Assembly (NCBI GenBank): GCA_002007465.1
Contig: LNAC01000018.1
Coordinates: forward strand, 3,600,389 to 3,664,388
Direction: 5' to 3'
DNA: 64,000 bases
Source of the DNA: Ailurus styani
Lineage: Eukaryota; Chordata; Mammalia; Carnivora; Ailuridae
Shown here: one piece after another, positions 32,425 to 43,683 of the stretch
Numbering within the stretch: position 1 is the first letter of the stretch
Layout: each line of letters begins with the position of its first letter
The notes under the pieces: model-generated
Databases searched by the model: none
What the model saw: the letters and a program-made list of their open reading frames with translations, nothing else
What the model was told of the DNA's origin: nothing
Program-made: the position numbers and the translations under genes

Positions 32425-32925
32425 TCAGGGGATGTGGTGGCCACGATCCCCGCCTCCTGACAGTCACATTCTCTGGTAGTCCCGCCCTCATCCTCAGCGA
32501 GAACCGTTCGAGTGATAATAGAATGTGGCGAAGAGATGCATGTCACTTTCGAGCCAAGGTGATAAAGGATGGCAGCTTCACTCTTCTTGGTCTCTCTCAC
32601 TTGGGCCCTCTGCTCTGGGGGAAGCCACGTCATGAGCAGCCCAGTGGAGAGGCCTGTGTGGTGAGGGACTGAGGCCTCCAGCCAACAGCCACGTGAGCAA
32701 GCTTGGAAGCGGGTCGTTCGGCTCCAGACAAGCCTCAGATGACTGCAGCCCTGGCCCACAGCTTGACTACAGGCTCACGAGACCCTGGACCAGAACCGCC
32801 CAGCCGAGCTGCTCCTGCATTCTTGAACACAGAAACTCACTGTGAGAGATAAGAAATGTTAGTTTCAAGCTGCTACGTTTTAGGATAATTTATTACGCAG
32901 CGATAGATAATACACATGACTTCTC
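32425..32925 (+). repeat. Old solo LTR, probably MaLR (MLT1-like)
   Basis: Reads in order 'gccacgatccccgcctcctg', 'gggggaagccacgtcatgag', 'actgaggcctccagccaaca', 'cagatgactgcagccctggc', 'ataagaaatgttagtttcaa' and 'attacgcagcgatagataat', matching a common mammalian retrovirus-like LTR. No internal viral sequence is present; it is a noncoding relic. Confidence 0.65.
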
Positions 32926-33004
32926 CTAGCACTTAATATGCTAATGTAAATCTCCAAGAAAGAAGATACACAATGTAACGTTCCCCTTAGTTATCTGGCC
33001 AAGG

Positions 33005-33053
33005 AAGCTTTCTTTTTCTTTTTTTTCTTTTCTTTTCTTTTTTTTTTTTTTTC
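33005..33053. repeat. T-rich (TTTTC)n tract
   Basis: About 50 bases of T and TTTTC units. Low complexity. Confidence 0.9.
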
Positions 33054-33706
33054 TGAGTTTTCTCAAGAGAGAAAACTGATTTAATATGGCTCTGGTCCTA
33101 CAATTAAGTGTGCTTCTAACCCTGATCTCTTACTACCTAGTCGTTTGCTCTTCCAGAATCCCCACTTTTCCCCTTTTTAGAGCAGAAAGAAACAACCTGC
33201 CCTTGCATACATCATAAATACAACCCCTGATGGCCCTAGGTCTGAGCTCTTCAGTGAGGGGTGGGACAGTGGCTTGTCTAGGTCTTAAAAGGAGCCTCAC
33301 CCTGGAGTTCAGGTGGCTCAAAGGTGGCACGTGGGCCCAAGGGCCATTTTATTTTTCTTCCCCAGGCCATTACCCCAGAGTGGTGAGAATTAGTGTCTTC
33401 TTCCAGCTTGTGCACAATACAGAGATGGGAGACATGGACCTGAGCCTCCCCCATCAGACTGGGAGACCTCCCCCCCCCTCCCCCCGCCATCCTGTGGATT
33501 CAGTGCAGCCACGGGCAGGAGGGAACATCAGAACCTTCTCTGGCCTCAACAGTAAACATATGCCCCTCCTCCCTTCTCAATTTATCCCCTCTACTCTTTC
33601 CCTGGTAAAAGACTGAGATCAAGTTTCAGGATGCTGGATGGGTCAGAGACCCACGGGAGCCTGGCATGTCCCGCTTTGTTAAAAAGAAGACGTTAAAAAA
33701 AAAAAA
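33054..33706. other. 3' flank of SMAD6, no gene recognised
   Basis: Unique sequence immediately downstream of the SMAD6 polyadenylation site (on the minus strand). Contains C-rich homopolymers near 33468-33486. Confidence 0.5.
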
Positions 33707-33722
33707 ACCATAATGCGAATAC

Positions 33723-33728
33723 TTTATT
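33723..33728 (-). terminator. SMAD6: SMAD6 polyadenylation signal AATAAA
   Basis: The minus strand reads GATAATAAAGTATTCGCATT. About 15-30 bases further on is a 13-base T-run (A-run at 33695-33707 on plus), a good U-rich downstream element. No better signal lies between it and the stop codon. Confidence 0.8.
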
Positions 33729-34129
33729 ATCTATGAGTGACTGGTATTAGCTTTTCGTCTGGGCACGAATATTTCAAAAACCATACACCAAACCCAGGCT
33801 TCTCCCCCTAGCTCTGCTGTATGGTTTTCTCTAAACAAAACAAAACAAAACAAAAACAAAAACGCAACGAAACAAAATAACAAACAAAAACGAAAACCAA
33901 ATAATAATAATAAAGAAGAGGAGGAAGGAGGAGAAGAAAGAAAATATATTTGTATTGAAAGAATTATAAGCCAAAGTGCGTCTTCCTTGTTTTGTCCATA
34001 TACACACATTGCACCATACATAAATAATTACATTGTAAAAATGACTCCATAATTACAAGTATAATATATATTTCCATATAATATATAAAACTTTATATTA
34101 AATCTAGGTAGATGATATCTGGGGGGGTG

Positions 34130-34753
<624 letters not shown>

Positions 34754-35074
34754 NNNNNNNNNNNNNNNNNNNNNNNNNNNNNNNNNNNNNNNNNNNNNNN
34801 NNNNNNNNNNNNNNNNNNNNNNNNNNNNNNNNNNNNNNNNNNNNNNNNNNNNNNNNNNNNNNNNNNNNNNNNNNNNNNNNNNNNNNNNNNNNNNNNNNNN
34901 NNNNNNNNNNNNNNNNNNNNNNNNNNNNNNNNNNNNNNNNNNNNNNNNNNNNNNNNNNNNNNNNNNNNNNNNNNNNNNNNNNNNNNNNNNNNNNNNNNNN
35001 NNNNNNNNNNNNNNNNNNNNNNNNNNNNNNNNNNNNNNNNNNNNNNNNNNNNNNNNNNNNNNNNNNNNNNNNNN
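34754..35074. other. Assembly gap (321 N)
   Basis: Unresolved sequence in the last intron, 32 bases from the splice acceptor. Both edges are G homopolymers (34743-34751 and about 35079-35089), a typical sequencing failure point. Confidence 0.99.
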
Positions 35075-35374
35075 TTGCGGGGGGGGGGGCTTGCTGGGGT
35101 TTCCAGAGCTCAGCGGACCTGCGGGCGCCGCCCCTGCCGGGTGGTCCTCCAGAACTGTAACTCCCAGAACAGCGCCTTACACACGCCCCGAGGGGAGACC
35201 CGAGGTTAGGAGCCCACGGAGAAGGCAAGTCACCCGCTGTGTGCTGCGGGTACACAGACATGAACTGCACCGGGCTCCTGCCCCTAGAATTTTCCAAGCT
35301 CAACCTAGCTGGAGAGGGACAACCCCCCCCCCCTTACCCCAACACACACACACCCAAAGGAGGGGCTGAACACC

Positions 35375-35582
35375 GAGCACCTGTAATGTTCCAGGTGCTG
35401 CACACTGCGCTTCTGACTACACCTGACTCGCTGGGTCCTCCCATCACTCCAGGACAAAGCCACCTTCTCCTCATTTTACAGATGACGATCCAAGACTTGG
35501 CAGACACCAGCGACCTGCCAAAGGTCACACGGCCAGTGGGCGGCCCCGCCACGGTCTGGGCCCCACCAGTCCAAACCTCAAC
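35375..35582 (+). repeat. MIR SINE, sense
   Basis: 'aatgttccaggtgctgcaca', 'tctcctcattttacagatga' and 'gccaaaggtcacacggccag' in MIR order. A poly-C and (CA)n run lies just before it (35325-35352). Confidence 0.85.
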
Positions 35583-36830
35583 CTGAACAGAGCGGGGTTA
35601 AGCTATTCAGGGGCATACATCACCACTGGAAAAGGACTCGGGCACAGGAAGGCACGGTGAGGTGGGGGAGTTGGCCCCCAGAATCCCTTCCAGCCCAGAA
35701 TGTTCCTGGCCTTGGCCTTGAGCATGATGCTAGTTTCCCAGTCTCTCCCAGCATGAAGTACAGATTTTCACCCGAACTGCAGCCCCTTCTGTAAGATGGG
35801 GAAGTTAAAGGTCTCTGAATATTAACGCAAAATTGCACTGCGAGGGCTCCGGAGATCGCCAGCTCTCAAAGGTGTGTGCTGCCCCTCTCTGGCCCTCAGT
35901 TTCCCCCCACAGACAGCAAAGGGGTGGCCCGGATGACTGGAATCCCTTTCCCCTCCAGCTTGAGGCATGTCTGCATGTCTGGATGAACAATTTTCTGACA
36001 CCAGAGCGAAGGCCACACAGAGGCCGGGGCCTGTCTGAGGGGCTGTCCCCCAACGGCAGCAGTAGGCAGCCCCCTCTTTGCCACTCCCATGTGTGGGCAG
36101 CTTCTCGGATTCTGAAGCCTTTGAACATCTGGTCTTTCCTTTGAGCTCAGAGCTCTCTGAGAAGCAGGTGGGCATCTGCAACTACCCCGTGAGGGGACAT
36201 GTTCCTACACAACCCTCGGATGCGGCTCATGCCCAGAGGGACAGGTTCTCCTGAGACTATGATGGGAACACAGCGAGGCACTTTATGGCGTAGCTTCTCC
36301 AAGATCGAAGTCCAACCAAACCCGAGGAAGAAAACACTGCTAACAACTTCATTCAGGAGCCTGGGCGAGGTCAACTGTCTGCCTTCAGCCCAGCCCCACC
36401 TAGAAGTCTCAGAGCAGCGGGACAACAGGGCCCCTCAGATCCTCCTATGCCCTGGCAGGCCCGTCTAGCCACCTAGCAGGAAACCGCCTCCCCGAAGGGC
36501 CTCCTGTAGGCTGCCAACTCCGCTGAGGCCTTGGACTGGGCAGAGCCCCAAAGGGCGTGCCCCTCACCCTGAGGTCCCAGACACAGGTCCCCAGGCCAAT
36601 CCCTGAGAAAGTATTAATTTGCCTCAGAGTCCCCTCCAGGTTCCTCCTGGCTCTAGCCAGTGGGGGGTGGAGGAGGGAAGAAAAGACGCTGGTCCTTGCC
36701 CTCAGCTGATTGGCCCCTTGGCCAGTAGGTAGAGAAACAGCTCTAGCGTGGGGCAGGCAACCAAGCTGCTGGCAACCAGGCCGGTCCCAGCAGGTGAGCA
36801 GCCAGGAGCACTGCAAGCAACAGCCCCTCT
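35583..36830. other. Intronic unique sequence
   Basis: No clear repeat apart from a MIR-like scrap near 35785-35815 ('cttctgtaagatggggaagt'). The 193-codon minus frame at 36445-37026 crosses a microsatellite and has no domain. Confidence 0.5.
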
Positions 36831-36832
36831 CT

Positions 36833-36850
36833 CCATCCATCCATCCATCC
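36833..36850 (+). repeat. (CCAT)n microsatellite
   Basis: About 4.5 CCAT units. Confidence 0.95.
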
Positions 36851-37054
36851 GGTACAGGTCTGGAAGTTTCCAAGAGGTAGGAAAGCATCCCAGCCTGGCC
36901 GTGAAACCCTGGTGCCAGTCTTCTCACGAGCAGTGAGAGATCCTTTGGCGCGCTAGACACAGATGTAGGGAAGCAAACATCTGTGCCTGGACAGTGTTGG
37001 GTGACAGGAGAGGCAACGTGCGTCACCTTCTTCCCAGCAGCCTGGGTTCACTTC

Positions 37055-37145
37055 TGTTACCAGCCTCTTTCACGGGTGAGGAAACGGAGGCCCAGGGAGG
37101 TGCCATGAGCTGGTCGAGGGTACACATGAGTGAGTGCCACACTCC
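37055..37145 (+). repeat. MIR SINE fragment, sense
   Basis: 'ctctttcacgggtgaggaaa' followed by 'cggaggcccagggaggtgcc' is a diverged MIR core. Confidence 0.65.
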
Positions 37146-37199
37146 GGGGTGGGGGGGGCTCTTCTCCACACTCTGGGTAGACTCCCCCCCGAAGCCCCT

Positions 37200-37440
37200 G
37201 CACTGAACAAGTCATCTCTTTCCCTGAGCCTCAGTGTTGCTGTGTGTAACCAGACTGTTCTCATGCTCTGAATCCTAGAGGTGCTCACCCACAAGACGGT
37301 GAGTCACTCCCCGCCCTCCCCCGCCAAGTGAAAGGCCTTCGCTCCCTGAGTGCGCACTGAAGCTTCACTGAGTGAGGCTTACTTGCTGTCCGTCCCCCCC
37401 CCCCCACAGATAAGGCTCAGAGGGCCACCCAGTCATAAAG
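37200..37440. repeat. MIR scraps, both strands, with poly-C
   Basis: An antisense scrap ('catctctttccctgagcctc') lies at 37210-37245. A sense scrap ('cagataaggctcagagggcc') lies at 37408-37435, broken by a 13-base C run (37396-37407). Confidence 0.5.
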
Positions 37441-37864
37441 TGTCAGCTCTGCCCCAGGGTGGAGCCGCTCCGTCATAAAAGGCAAAGAAGCACTTTAGAA
37501 GGGCGGGGGGCGGTCGTCGGAAGGGGAGGAGGGAGGTTGAGAGTAATGGAATTGAAGGCTGGTAGGTGGGATACGTCCTGTCCCCCTCCTCTTAGCTCCG
37601 CCCACCTCAGCCAAGCCAAATGCCCCTCATCACCTACCCCCACCTCATCAATACCCGTGTCCTGGCCTTGCTCCAACATTCGTCATGGGGATCGGATCAT
37701 GTGCTTGGGAGATGAACCCCAGAGCTGCCCTAGGGCCCTAGGGCCCAGCCTGCCCCAACCATCTGGCTCGGGGACACTGCCTGGGCCAGGCCTCACCTCG
37801 CACAGCCTCTCTGCTTAAGCAGACTGGGTAACACTTCATCACACCTGGGCTCCTGGCCAAGGCT
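37441..37864. other. Intronic unique sequence
   Basis: GC-rich; no gene or repeat recognised. Confidence 0.5.
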
Positions 37865-38060
37865 TCCAAATTCCAGAAGATGACTACTGCCTCGGAGAAG
37901 CCCTCTCTGATCTCTCCCTCCCATGCACCTGCGGCCTTCAATGCAGTCACTCCTGAGGCCTGAGCAGGTGTCTGTGCCCCTGGCTGGTCTAGACTTTCCA
38001 AGAGGAAGGGATGGGCCTCAGTCCTCTCTACTTCTGTCCCAAGACTGCATGTATCCCTAG
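37865..38060 (+). repeat. L2 LINE 3' fragment, sense
   Basis: 'ctcggagaagccctctctga', 'tctctccctcccatgcacct' and 'tccaagaggaagggatgggc' match the L2 3' region, diverged. Confidence 0.6.
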
Positions 38061-38785
38061 GGTGCTCTCACAGCATGCTAAAAGGGAAGGAGGAAGGAAA
38101 TAAAATTCATCCTAAAGGTCGGCCCACTGTCCTCACCCCCAGCTCCCATTGGATCCTGCCCAGCAGGTGGGGCCGGGGGTCTCAGGCCCCAAGGGATGGT
38201 GGGCAAAGACTTAGGTCTGCGGTCTCCTGAGAGCAAGCCAGCAAGTGAGCTCATCACCATGCTTGGGGCCTCCCTGTCCCCACCCAGCTGTTGGGGTCTT
38301 GGAGCTCCAGAGCTTAAGGGACCCACTAACATCATCTTGTCCAGGGAGCCCCAACACTGGGCTTGCACAAACCAATACAGTGTTTAACTGGGATTGTGAA
38401 TGTACAGGGTTACTACTATTTTATTTTGTCATGTACAGACTTACTGAAAACCCCAAAACCACTGACTACCACCAGCACAAAAGAAAGTATAATTTGATAC
38501 TACTGAAATAGGCAGGACCCAAATCAGAAATGTAAAAGTTCACACAATTAGATTATAAGAAATTTTCCTATCTCTTTCACTGTGGACCAGTGAAAATGTA
38601 GTGCAGAGACTGGCCTGTGGGAACCACTAATTGAATCCAATGTCCTTGTGCCCCACGGGCAGCACCCCAAGGGTCCAGGGGGACTCACCCAAGCAGACAC
38701 AGCAGCCAGACAGCAGCACTGGGACCAGAACTTGGGACCCACGAACTCTGATCGCGAGCCAAAGGGTTTCAGAGCGAGACAGACC
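38061..38785. other. Intronic unique sequence, partly AT-rich
   Basis: No gene recognised. 38380-38580 is AT-rich without an identified repeat family. Confidence 0.5.
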
Positions 38786-38789
38786 TAAG

Positions 38790-38885
38790 GCTCTCGCCAC
38801 TGACTGGACATGTGGCCATGGGCCAGCCACTGAGTGTCCCTAAGCCTCCATCTCCCCACTTGTAAAATGGACTTATTCATAATCC
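38790..38885 (-). repeat. MIR SINE, antisense
   Basis: 'cactgagtgtccctaagcct' followed by 'ccatctccccacttgtaaaa' and 'tggac' is the reversed core. Confidence 0.7.
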
Positions 38886-39854
38886 AGCCCCTCATGTATA
38901 TAGTCCATCTTTGGGTTTTCTGGAAACTCTAGCAGCAGATCAATCAGGTGCAGAATGAAGTAGCTGTCTCTTTACTGGCCCCAGGGCTGGCCCTAACCCT
39001 TCACAGGCCGGGGCTCCTTAAGGATGTCAGGGGTCATGACCCAGGGTCACCATCATGGGAGCTTACGATAGGACAGTGGATGGCAGTGCCCCTCACTAAC
39101 CGTACATCACCGTACCGATGGGAAGATTTAGCTTCTAGACTGGAACCCGAAGTTAAAGAGAGGTGCTCATCAGCGCAGGAATGAGGAATGGAGCAAGGCA
39201 TAGCTGAATGTCTAGAACCAAGTCAAGGGCCACTGCGGCTCTGTTTACACACACACACACACACGGATTCGGGTCTCATGCACTGTGGATGACACAAGCT
39301 GACCTGTTCTCTGCGAGTGAGAAGGCCGGACCCCCAAATTCTGCATCCCCCTCCCCAGCAGCAGAGCCCCACTCTGCCACCGTGCTCCTTGTCCTCAGCC
39401 CGGCTGCTGCTCGGGGCACGAGGGGACAGTCTTCTGCCGAAGATCTTTTTCTCCTCGTGGCTCCAAGGCTGTGGTCCCGCCATCAACCTAATTAGGAACC
39501 AGCTCCTTAATTGCAAATAAATACCAGGGAGTCAGACCCGAGTGAACAACATCAAAGATGACCGCGCTCTGACCGAAACTCCTGCTTACTACCCCCTGCT
39601 CGGGGCCTGGCCTAGTTCCCAGCCAGACTCCGGGTCCCGGCTGGGAGGGCTCTGGGTGGGGGGGAGGAGGAGAGGAGAGGCGAGGTCTGGCACTGTGTCT
39701 GGGGCGGGCCTGGCAGAGTGGCCCCAGGCTGGGGTGGGGAGGGGGGAGGCAGTCCTGGGGTCCTGCCTCTGGGCCTGCACTGGGCAGTTCATTTTCCTTT
39801 GCCTGGCCTCAGGCTTCCCATCTGAATAATGGGCTCGAGATTTCTGCGATTTAG
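38886..39854. other. Intronic sequence with (CA)n
   Basis: Mostly unique. A (CA)n run lies at 39246-39264 and a G-rich stretch (ggggggaggaggagaggaga) at about 39658-39680. No gene recognised. Confidence 0.5.
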
Positions 39855-40635
39855 CGATCAATGTTCACAGCAACTGTACTTGCAATCACCCAAACTTGGC
39901 AGACAGCTCAGATGTCCATCAACGGGAGGATGGATATTAGGGACTGAGTATTTGTGAACCCCCAAAATTCAGATACTGAAATCCTAACCCCCAGTGTGAC
40001 TGCCTTTGAAGGCGGGGCCTTTGGAGGGTGATTTGGTCATCAGTGTAGAACCCTCCTGAATGAGATCGGTGGCCTTAGAAAAGAGCCCCAGGAGAGCTCC
40101 CTCACCCCTGCTGCCCTCCTGAGGACACAGCGAGAACATGACCAACTATGAACCAGGAGCTGGGCCCTCATTAGACACCAACACATGTCAGCACCTTGAT
40201 CTTGGTAAGAAATAAATACGTGTTGTTTAAGCCACCCAGGATACGGCACTGTTGTTACAGCAGCCCAAACAGACTAAGATCATGGAAACACAGAACTAAG
40301 GGACATCCACAGGATGGAACGCGACTCACCGATAAAAAGGCACGAACTAGTGAAACCAACACAACACCGTGGGTGAATCTCAAATGTATTGTGCTAAGTG
40401 AAAGAAGCCAGACACAGAAGATAGGCTGTTTGTTTCTATTTATATAACATTCTTGAGAAGACAAAACTAACCTACGGTGATGGAAATCAACAGGGATTAC
40501 CTCTGGGGAGTAGGAATGACTGGGAGGGGGTGTGAGGGAATGTTCTGGAATGATGGGCATGTTTGATATCTGGATCGGTACCATGGCAACTGGGGTGTAC
40601 ACGCTGGCAACTGGGGTATACACTACCTATACTGG
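39855..40635 (+). repeat. Old L1 3' region, sense, split by an LTR
   Basis: The left part (39855-39933) reads 'caatgttcacagcaactgta' and 'cagatgtccatcaacgggag'. The right part (40280-40635) reads 'gataaaaaggcacgaactag', 'gtgctaagtgaaagaagcca', 'agacacagaagatagg' and 'tatttatataacattcttga'. These are consecutive L1 3'-end segments. Confidence 0.85.
39934..40279 (+). repeat. Solo LTR of MaLR/MLT1 type inside the L1
   Basis: Reads 'ggactgagtatttgtgaacc', 'ctgaaatcctaacccccagt', 'ggcctttggagggtgatttg', 'catgaccaactatgaaccag', 'gacacc...ccttgatcttgg', 'aagccacccaggatacggca' and 'acagcagcccaaacagacta'. Compared with the usual family layout, about 25 bases between the ATCTTGG motif and the AATAAA are missing. 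Noncoding relic. Confidence 0.85.
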
Positions 40636-41495
40636 GAAGAATGGTGCATTTCAGTGTAGCTATGATGCCTTCAAAGAATGAGTAGGTGCTGCTAGGCCAG
40701 CTTCCTGTGGCTGTCCTGGAGTGGCCTCAGCAGGGCTCTGCGGTGGCCCAGGGGACAGCCCCTGTGTTTCCAGACCAGGAATGGGTGGCCCAGCCTCCTG
40801 GAGGTGCCCACATTCCTGCCACCAGAGGGTGGTGGACGCCTGCGGTGGGCAGGAGGACACTGGCCGACAGCAGGCACTCTCCCCTATGCCTGAGCCAGCC
40901 CCTCCGATGGTTGGCATTCTGTCCTCTCTGCCTCTCTGCCCAGTGAGTGTGCTGCGAGCCCAAAGTGTAATGGGGGGGGGGAGCACCAAGGGGGCCGACT
41001 GCAGCCTGGGGGAGGCGGGAAGAGCTGAAATCCCAGGAAAAGCCTTTAGCTTCTTCGAATCAGCAGTTTTCTGTCAAAACAAAGGGCAGGAACGTTCCTG
41101 TGTGCTCCCCCGTGGGCTGCACGCTCCAAAAGTCTGAGCATACGCAATGCAGCTTGTTTTCCTCGTGATCCCCCCTTTCCCTTTGGCTAAACTGCCTAGG
41201 ACCTGGCCATCCTCTGAAGGGAACCAGAGATGTGCCCAGATTCAAGTCTCTGGTCCCTCAGGCTCTAAGAGGGCAAGACAGGAAGGCTCAGAGCATTAGC
41301 AGCCTGCGCCCCCAAGTCCTCCTGGTCTCCAGGGGCTTGGCCGGGCAGCCCATATGCCTCTGTGTTCAAAACCTTTGCTGCCACCACTGGCTGCCCGCCT
41401 GGGGCCACAGCAGCCCCCCTGCCTGTCCCGGGGCTGGATGCAAAGGGCTGAAGCAGCCACACCTCACATGAGCAAGAGAGCCAGGGCAGATAGAC
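40636..41495. other. Intronic unique GC-rich sequence
   Basis: No repeat or gene recognised. A 10-base G run lies at 40972-40981. Confidence 0.5.
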
Positions 41496-41499
41496 CCAG

Positions 41500-41600
41500 A
41501 CCCCACGGAGGGCTGGGAAGGGAGGCTTAGAGGCCCAGAGAGGGCAAGTGACTTGCCCAAGGTCACCCAGTAAGCTGGTGGCAGAGCGGGAGAGAAGACC
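41500..41600 (+). repeat. MIR SINE fragment, sense
   Basis: 'ggcccagagagggcaagtga' followed by 'cttgcccaaggtcacccagt' is a well-kept MIR core. Confidence 0.85.
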
Positions 41601-41739
41601 CCAGGGGGCTGGCTTTTCCAGTCCCCTTTTCACAGGCCGAACTGGGGCCTCCTGCCCTCCTGGAAAGCTCCTTTCTTCTGTCCCATGTCATGCCTGTGGC
41701 TTCAAGTTCCCGTCCAGCCGGCAGCTTTTTCATCTGCGG

Positions 41740-42060
41740 CTCCCAGGCCTGGGAGTAATTATGTGGCCCTGGATCTGGTTAACCTAACACCCCTTTAAAA
41801 GCCCTGTTTGCCCATTAGATAAGTAGTTTTGGTAATCAAACGTAAGGGGGGGAAAAGGAGTTTCCACTTAACCTTCCTTTGTCATTTTAAGCTGCAGAAA
41901 TGGCTTTGGGTTTTGCAGCAAGTTCAGAGATGCGGCATTCATTAGAGGCTCTTTTTTTTTTCTTTTTTTTTTCCTTTGTTAAGGGAGGGGGAGACCAGTC
42001 CTTTATCCGCTGGGCTCTGGCAGTAAAAGCAGAGCAGGAATGCGCACGGGGCCATGTCAT
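41740..42060. promoter_or_regulatory. Candidate intronic regulatory element
   Basis: Repeat-free and less GC-rich than its surroundings, with an AGATAAG GATA site (about 41817), 'taattatgtggcc', 'ggttaacctaac' and a ggaatgcgc-type motif (42028). These are typical enhancer building blocks but are also frequent by chance. Function is inferred only. Confidence 0.3.
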
Positions 42061-42605
42061 GTTAATGGTCAACAGCTCAGAACGAGCCTCTCCGCTGAAC
42101 TCTTTCCAAAAGCAGGGCCCAGCTGACAGGAGTTTCCTCTTATTTGCTCCCACTCGCCCCTCCCCACCCCCCACCTCAGCTCCAGCACCTTTGGCTCCCA
42201 GAGGAAGCCAGGCTTCCAAGAGGAAGTTCCTAATCGGTCATTACATCACGGGCGGTCTGGCCACCGCTGCTGCCGGCCCAGGGTCCACCTCAGGGGCTCT
42301 CTGGGCTGCTGGTCTCCGGGGCCAGGACTGCACTGGCCAACCCCCTCCTCCCCGCGGCCAGTCGGCCAGCAGACTGCTCTCCTCGGGGATCCCTCCCCAC
42401 CCCCAAGACAGGGATGAGATTGAGAGTGCCGAGGGGGAATGTCAGCAGGGGAGGAGGGAGGCCAGGAAACACACAGGCCGTGTGGCCCAAAAGGACGATT
42501 TTGCAGAGGCAGAAACCGAGGCCCAAAGATGTAAACGCACACTGGAAATTCGCCCCACGGTTTGGTTGCAGGCTTGCTCGGCGGGAACTCATCTGGTATG
42601 TCTCC
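42061..42605. other. Intronic unique sequence
   Basis: Contains two closely spaced GAGGAAG ETS-like cores near 42202-42226. The 279-codon open frame at 41900-42739 runs from here into an antisense MIR and is not a gene. Confidence 0.5.
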
Positions 42606-42609
42606 TGCC

Positions 42610-42870
42610 CAGAGCTAGATTTAAGGCATGGACTCAGGAGCAGTGCTTCCCGCATGTGAATCTCAGCTCTGCCACTCACCAGCTGCGACACCTTGGGCAC
42701 ACGACTTTACCTCCCGGACCTCAGTTTCCTAATCTGTGAAATGGGGAGGCAACCATTGCTTACTTCATCGGGCTGCTGGGATTCATTTCAAGGGCATCAA
42801 ATAATGCCTAGTTTGAAACAGGCACTCCATAAATAACTGCCATTCTTATTCTTACTAATATTATTAACCA
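42610..42870 (-). repeat. MIR SINE, antisense, full length
   Basis: 'gctctgccactcaccagctg', 'ctcagtttcctaatctgtga', 'gctgctgggattcatttcaa' and 'caggcactccataaataact' cover the whole reversed MIR. Confidence 0.92.
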
Positions 42871-43085
42871 CGGTACAATCTTATCTCTATATATGATTTG
42901 TATACATTATTTAATAGACTGAATCAGCTCTTTGGTTCATAAAGGTTTTCACATTAGGTAATAATATTTACAAAGATAAGACATGCCAATGGAGTTGAGA
43001 ATCAAGGGGAAAGAGTAGTAGTAGTAGTAGTAGTACTAGTAATACTAATAATAAAATAAACCAGCCAACAATACTAATACTAATA
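42871..43085. repeat. AT-rich spacer with (TAG)n microsatellite
   Basis: AT-rich sequence with an AGT/TAG run at 43016-43036, followed by ACTAAT/AATAAT repeats up to 43058. Confidence 0.8.
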
Positions 43086-43089
43086 TACC

Positions 43090-43330
43090 AGCTGCCATTT
43101 AATGACCTTTACCAAATGCCAGGTAGAATATGAAGCACTTTAAATGCAGTACTTCAACATACCGGAAAATCACTTTACATTCCCACCACCCCTCTCAGTC
43201 ATTCCCATTTCAAGATGAAGGAACCGAGGTCCGAAGTTCAGGTACATGTTCACAGCCCCCAGCTAGGACTCTGCAAACTGGGATTTGAACTCCGCTATCT
43301 AGGCTTTGAGGCAGGGGACTCTGCATTACT
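43090..43330 (+). repeat. MIR SINE, sense
   Basis: 'accaaatgccaggtagaata', 'catttcaagatgaaggaacc' and 'gggatttgaactccgctatc' in MIR order. Inverted relative to the MIR at 42610-42870. Confidence 0.85.
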
Positions 43331-43460
43331 CCTGTGTTTGCAACCGGGAGGAGAGCAGGGTAATGCCACAGGGACCATCAGTGACCACCCAGCCAGTCCA
43401 GTCCACTCTGAGCTGGCAGGGGAAGGCTCTACAGAGACTGGACATTAAAAGGGGTCCTTG

Positions 43461-43678
43461 GGGGCGCCTGGGTGGCTCAGTTAGTTAAGTGGTTCAGTCA
43501 GTTAAGCGTTTTACTTCAACGCGGGTCATGATCTCAAGGTCCTGGGATCGAGCCCCACATCGGGCTCCCTGCTCAGTGGGGAGTCTTTTTGTCCTTCTCC
43601 CTCTCCCTCTGTGCCTTCCCCACTAGTCACCTGCACACGCGTTCTCCCTCTCTCTCTAAAAGATAAAATCTTTTAAAA
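43461..43678 (+). mobile_element. CAN-SINE, sense, with internal duplication
   Basis: A GGGGCGCCTGGGTGGCTCAG head, but the next segment occurs twice ('cagttagttaagtgg', then 'cagtcagttaagcg'), an 18-base duplication in the tRNA-like part. The flanking 'ggggtccttgg' / 'ggggagtccttgg' is the target duplication with a lengthened G run. Confidence 0.94.
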
Positions 43679-43683
43679 AGGGG

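Noticed and set aside
41900..42739. 279-codon plus frame
   Set aside because: Ends inside an antisense MIR; no domain or splice support.
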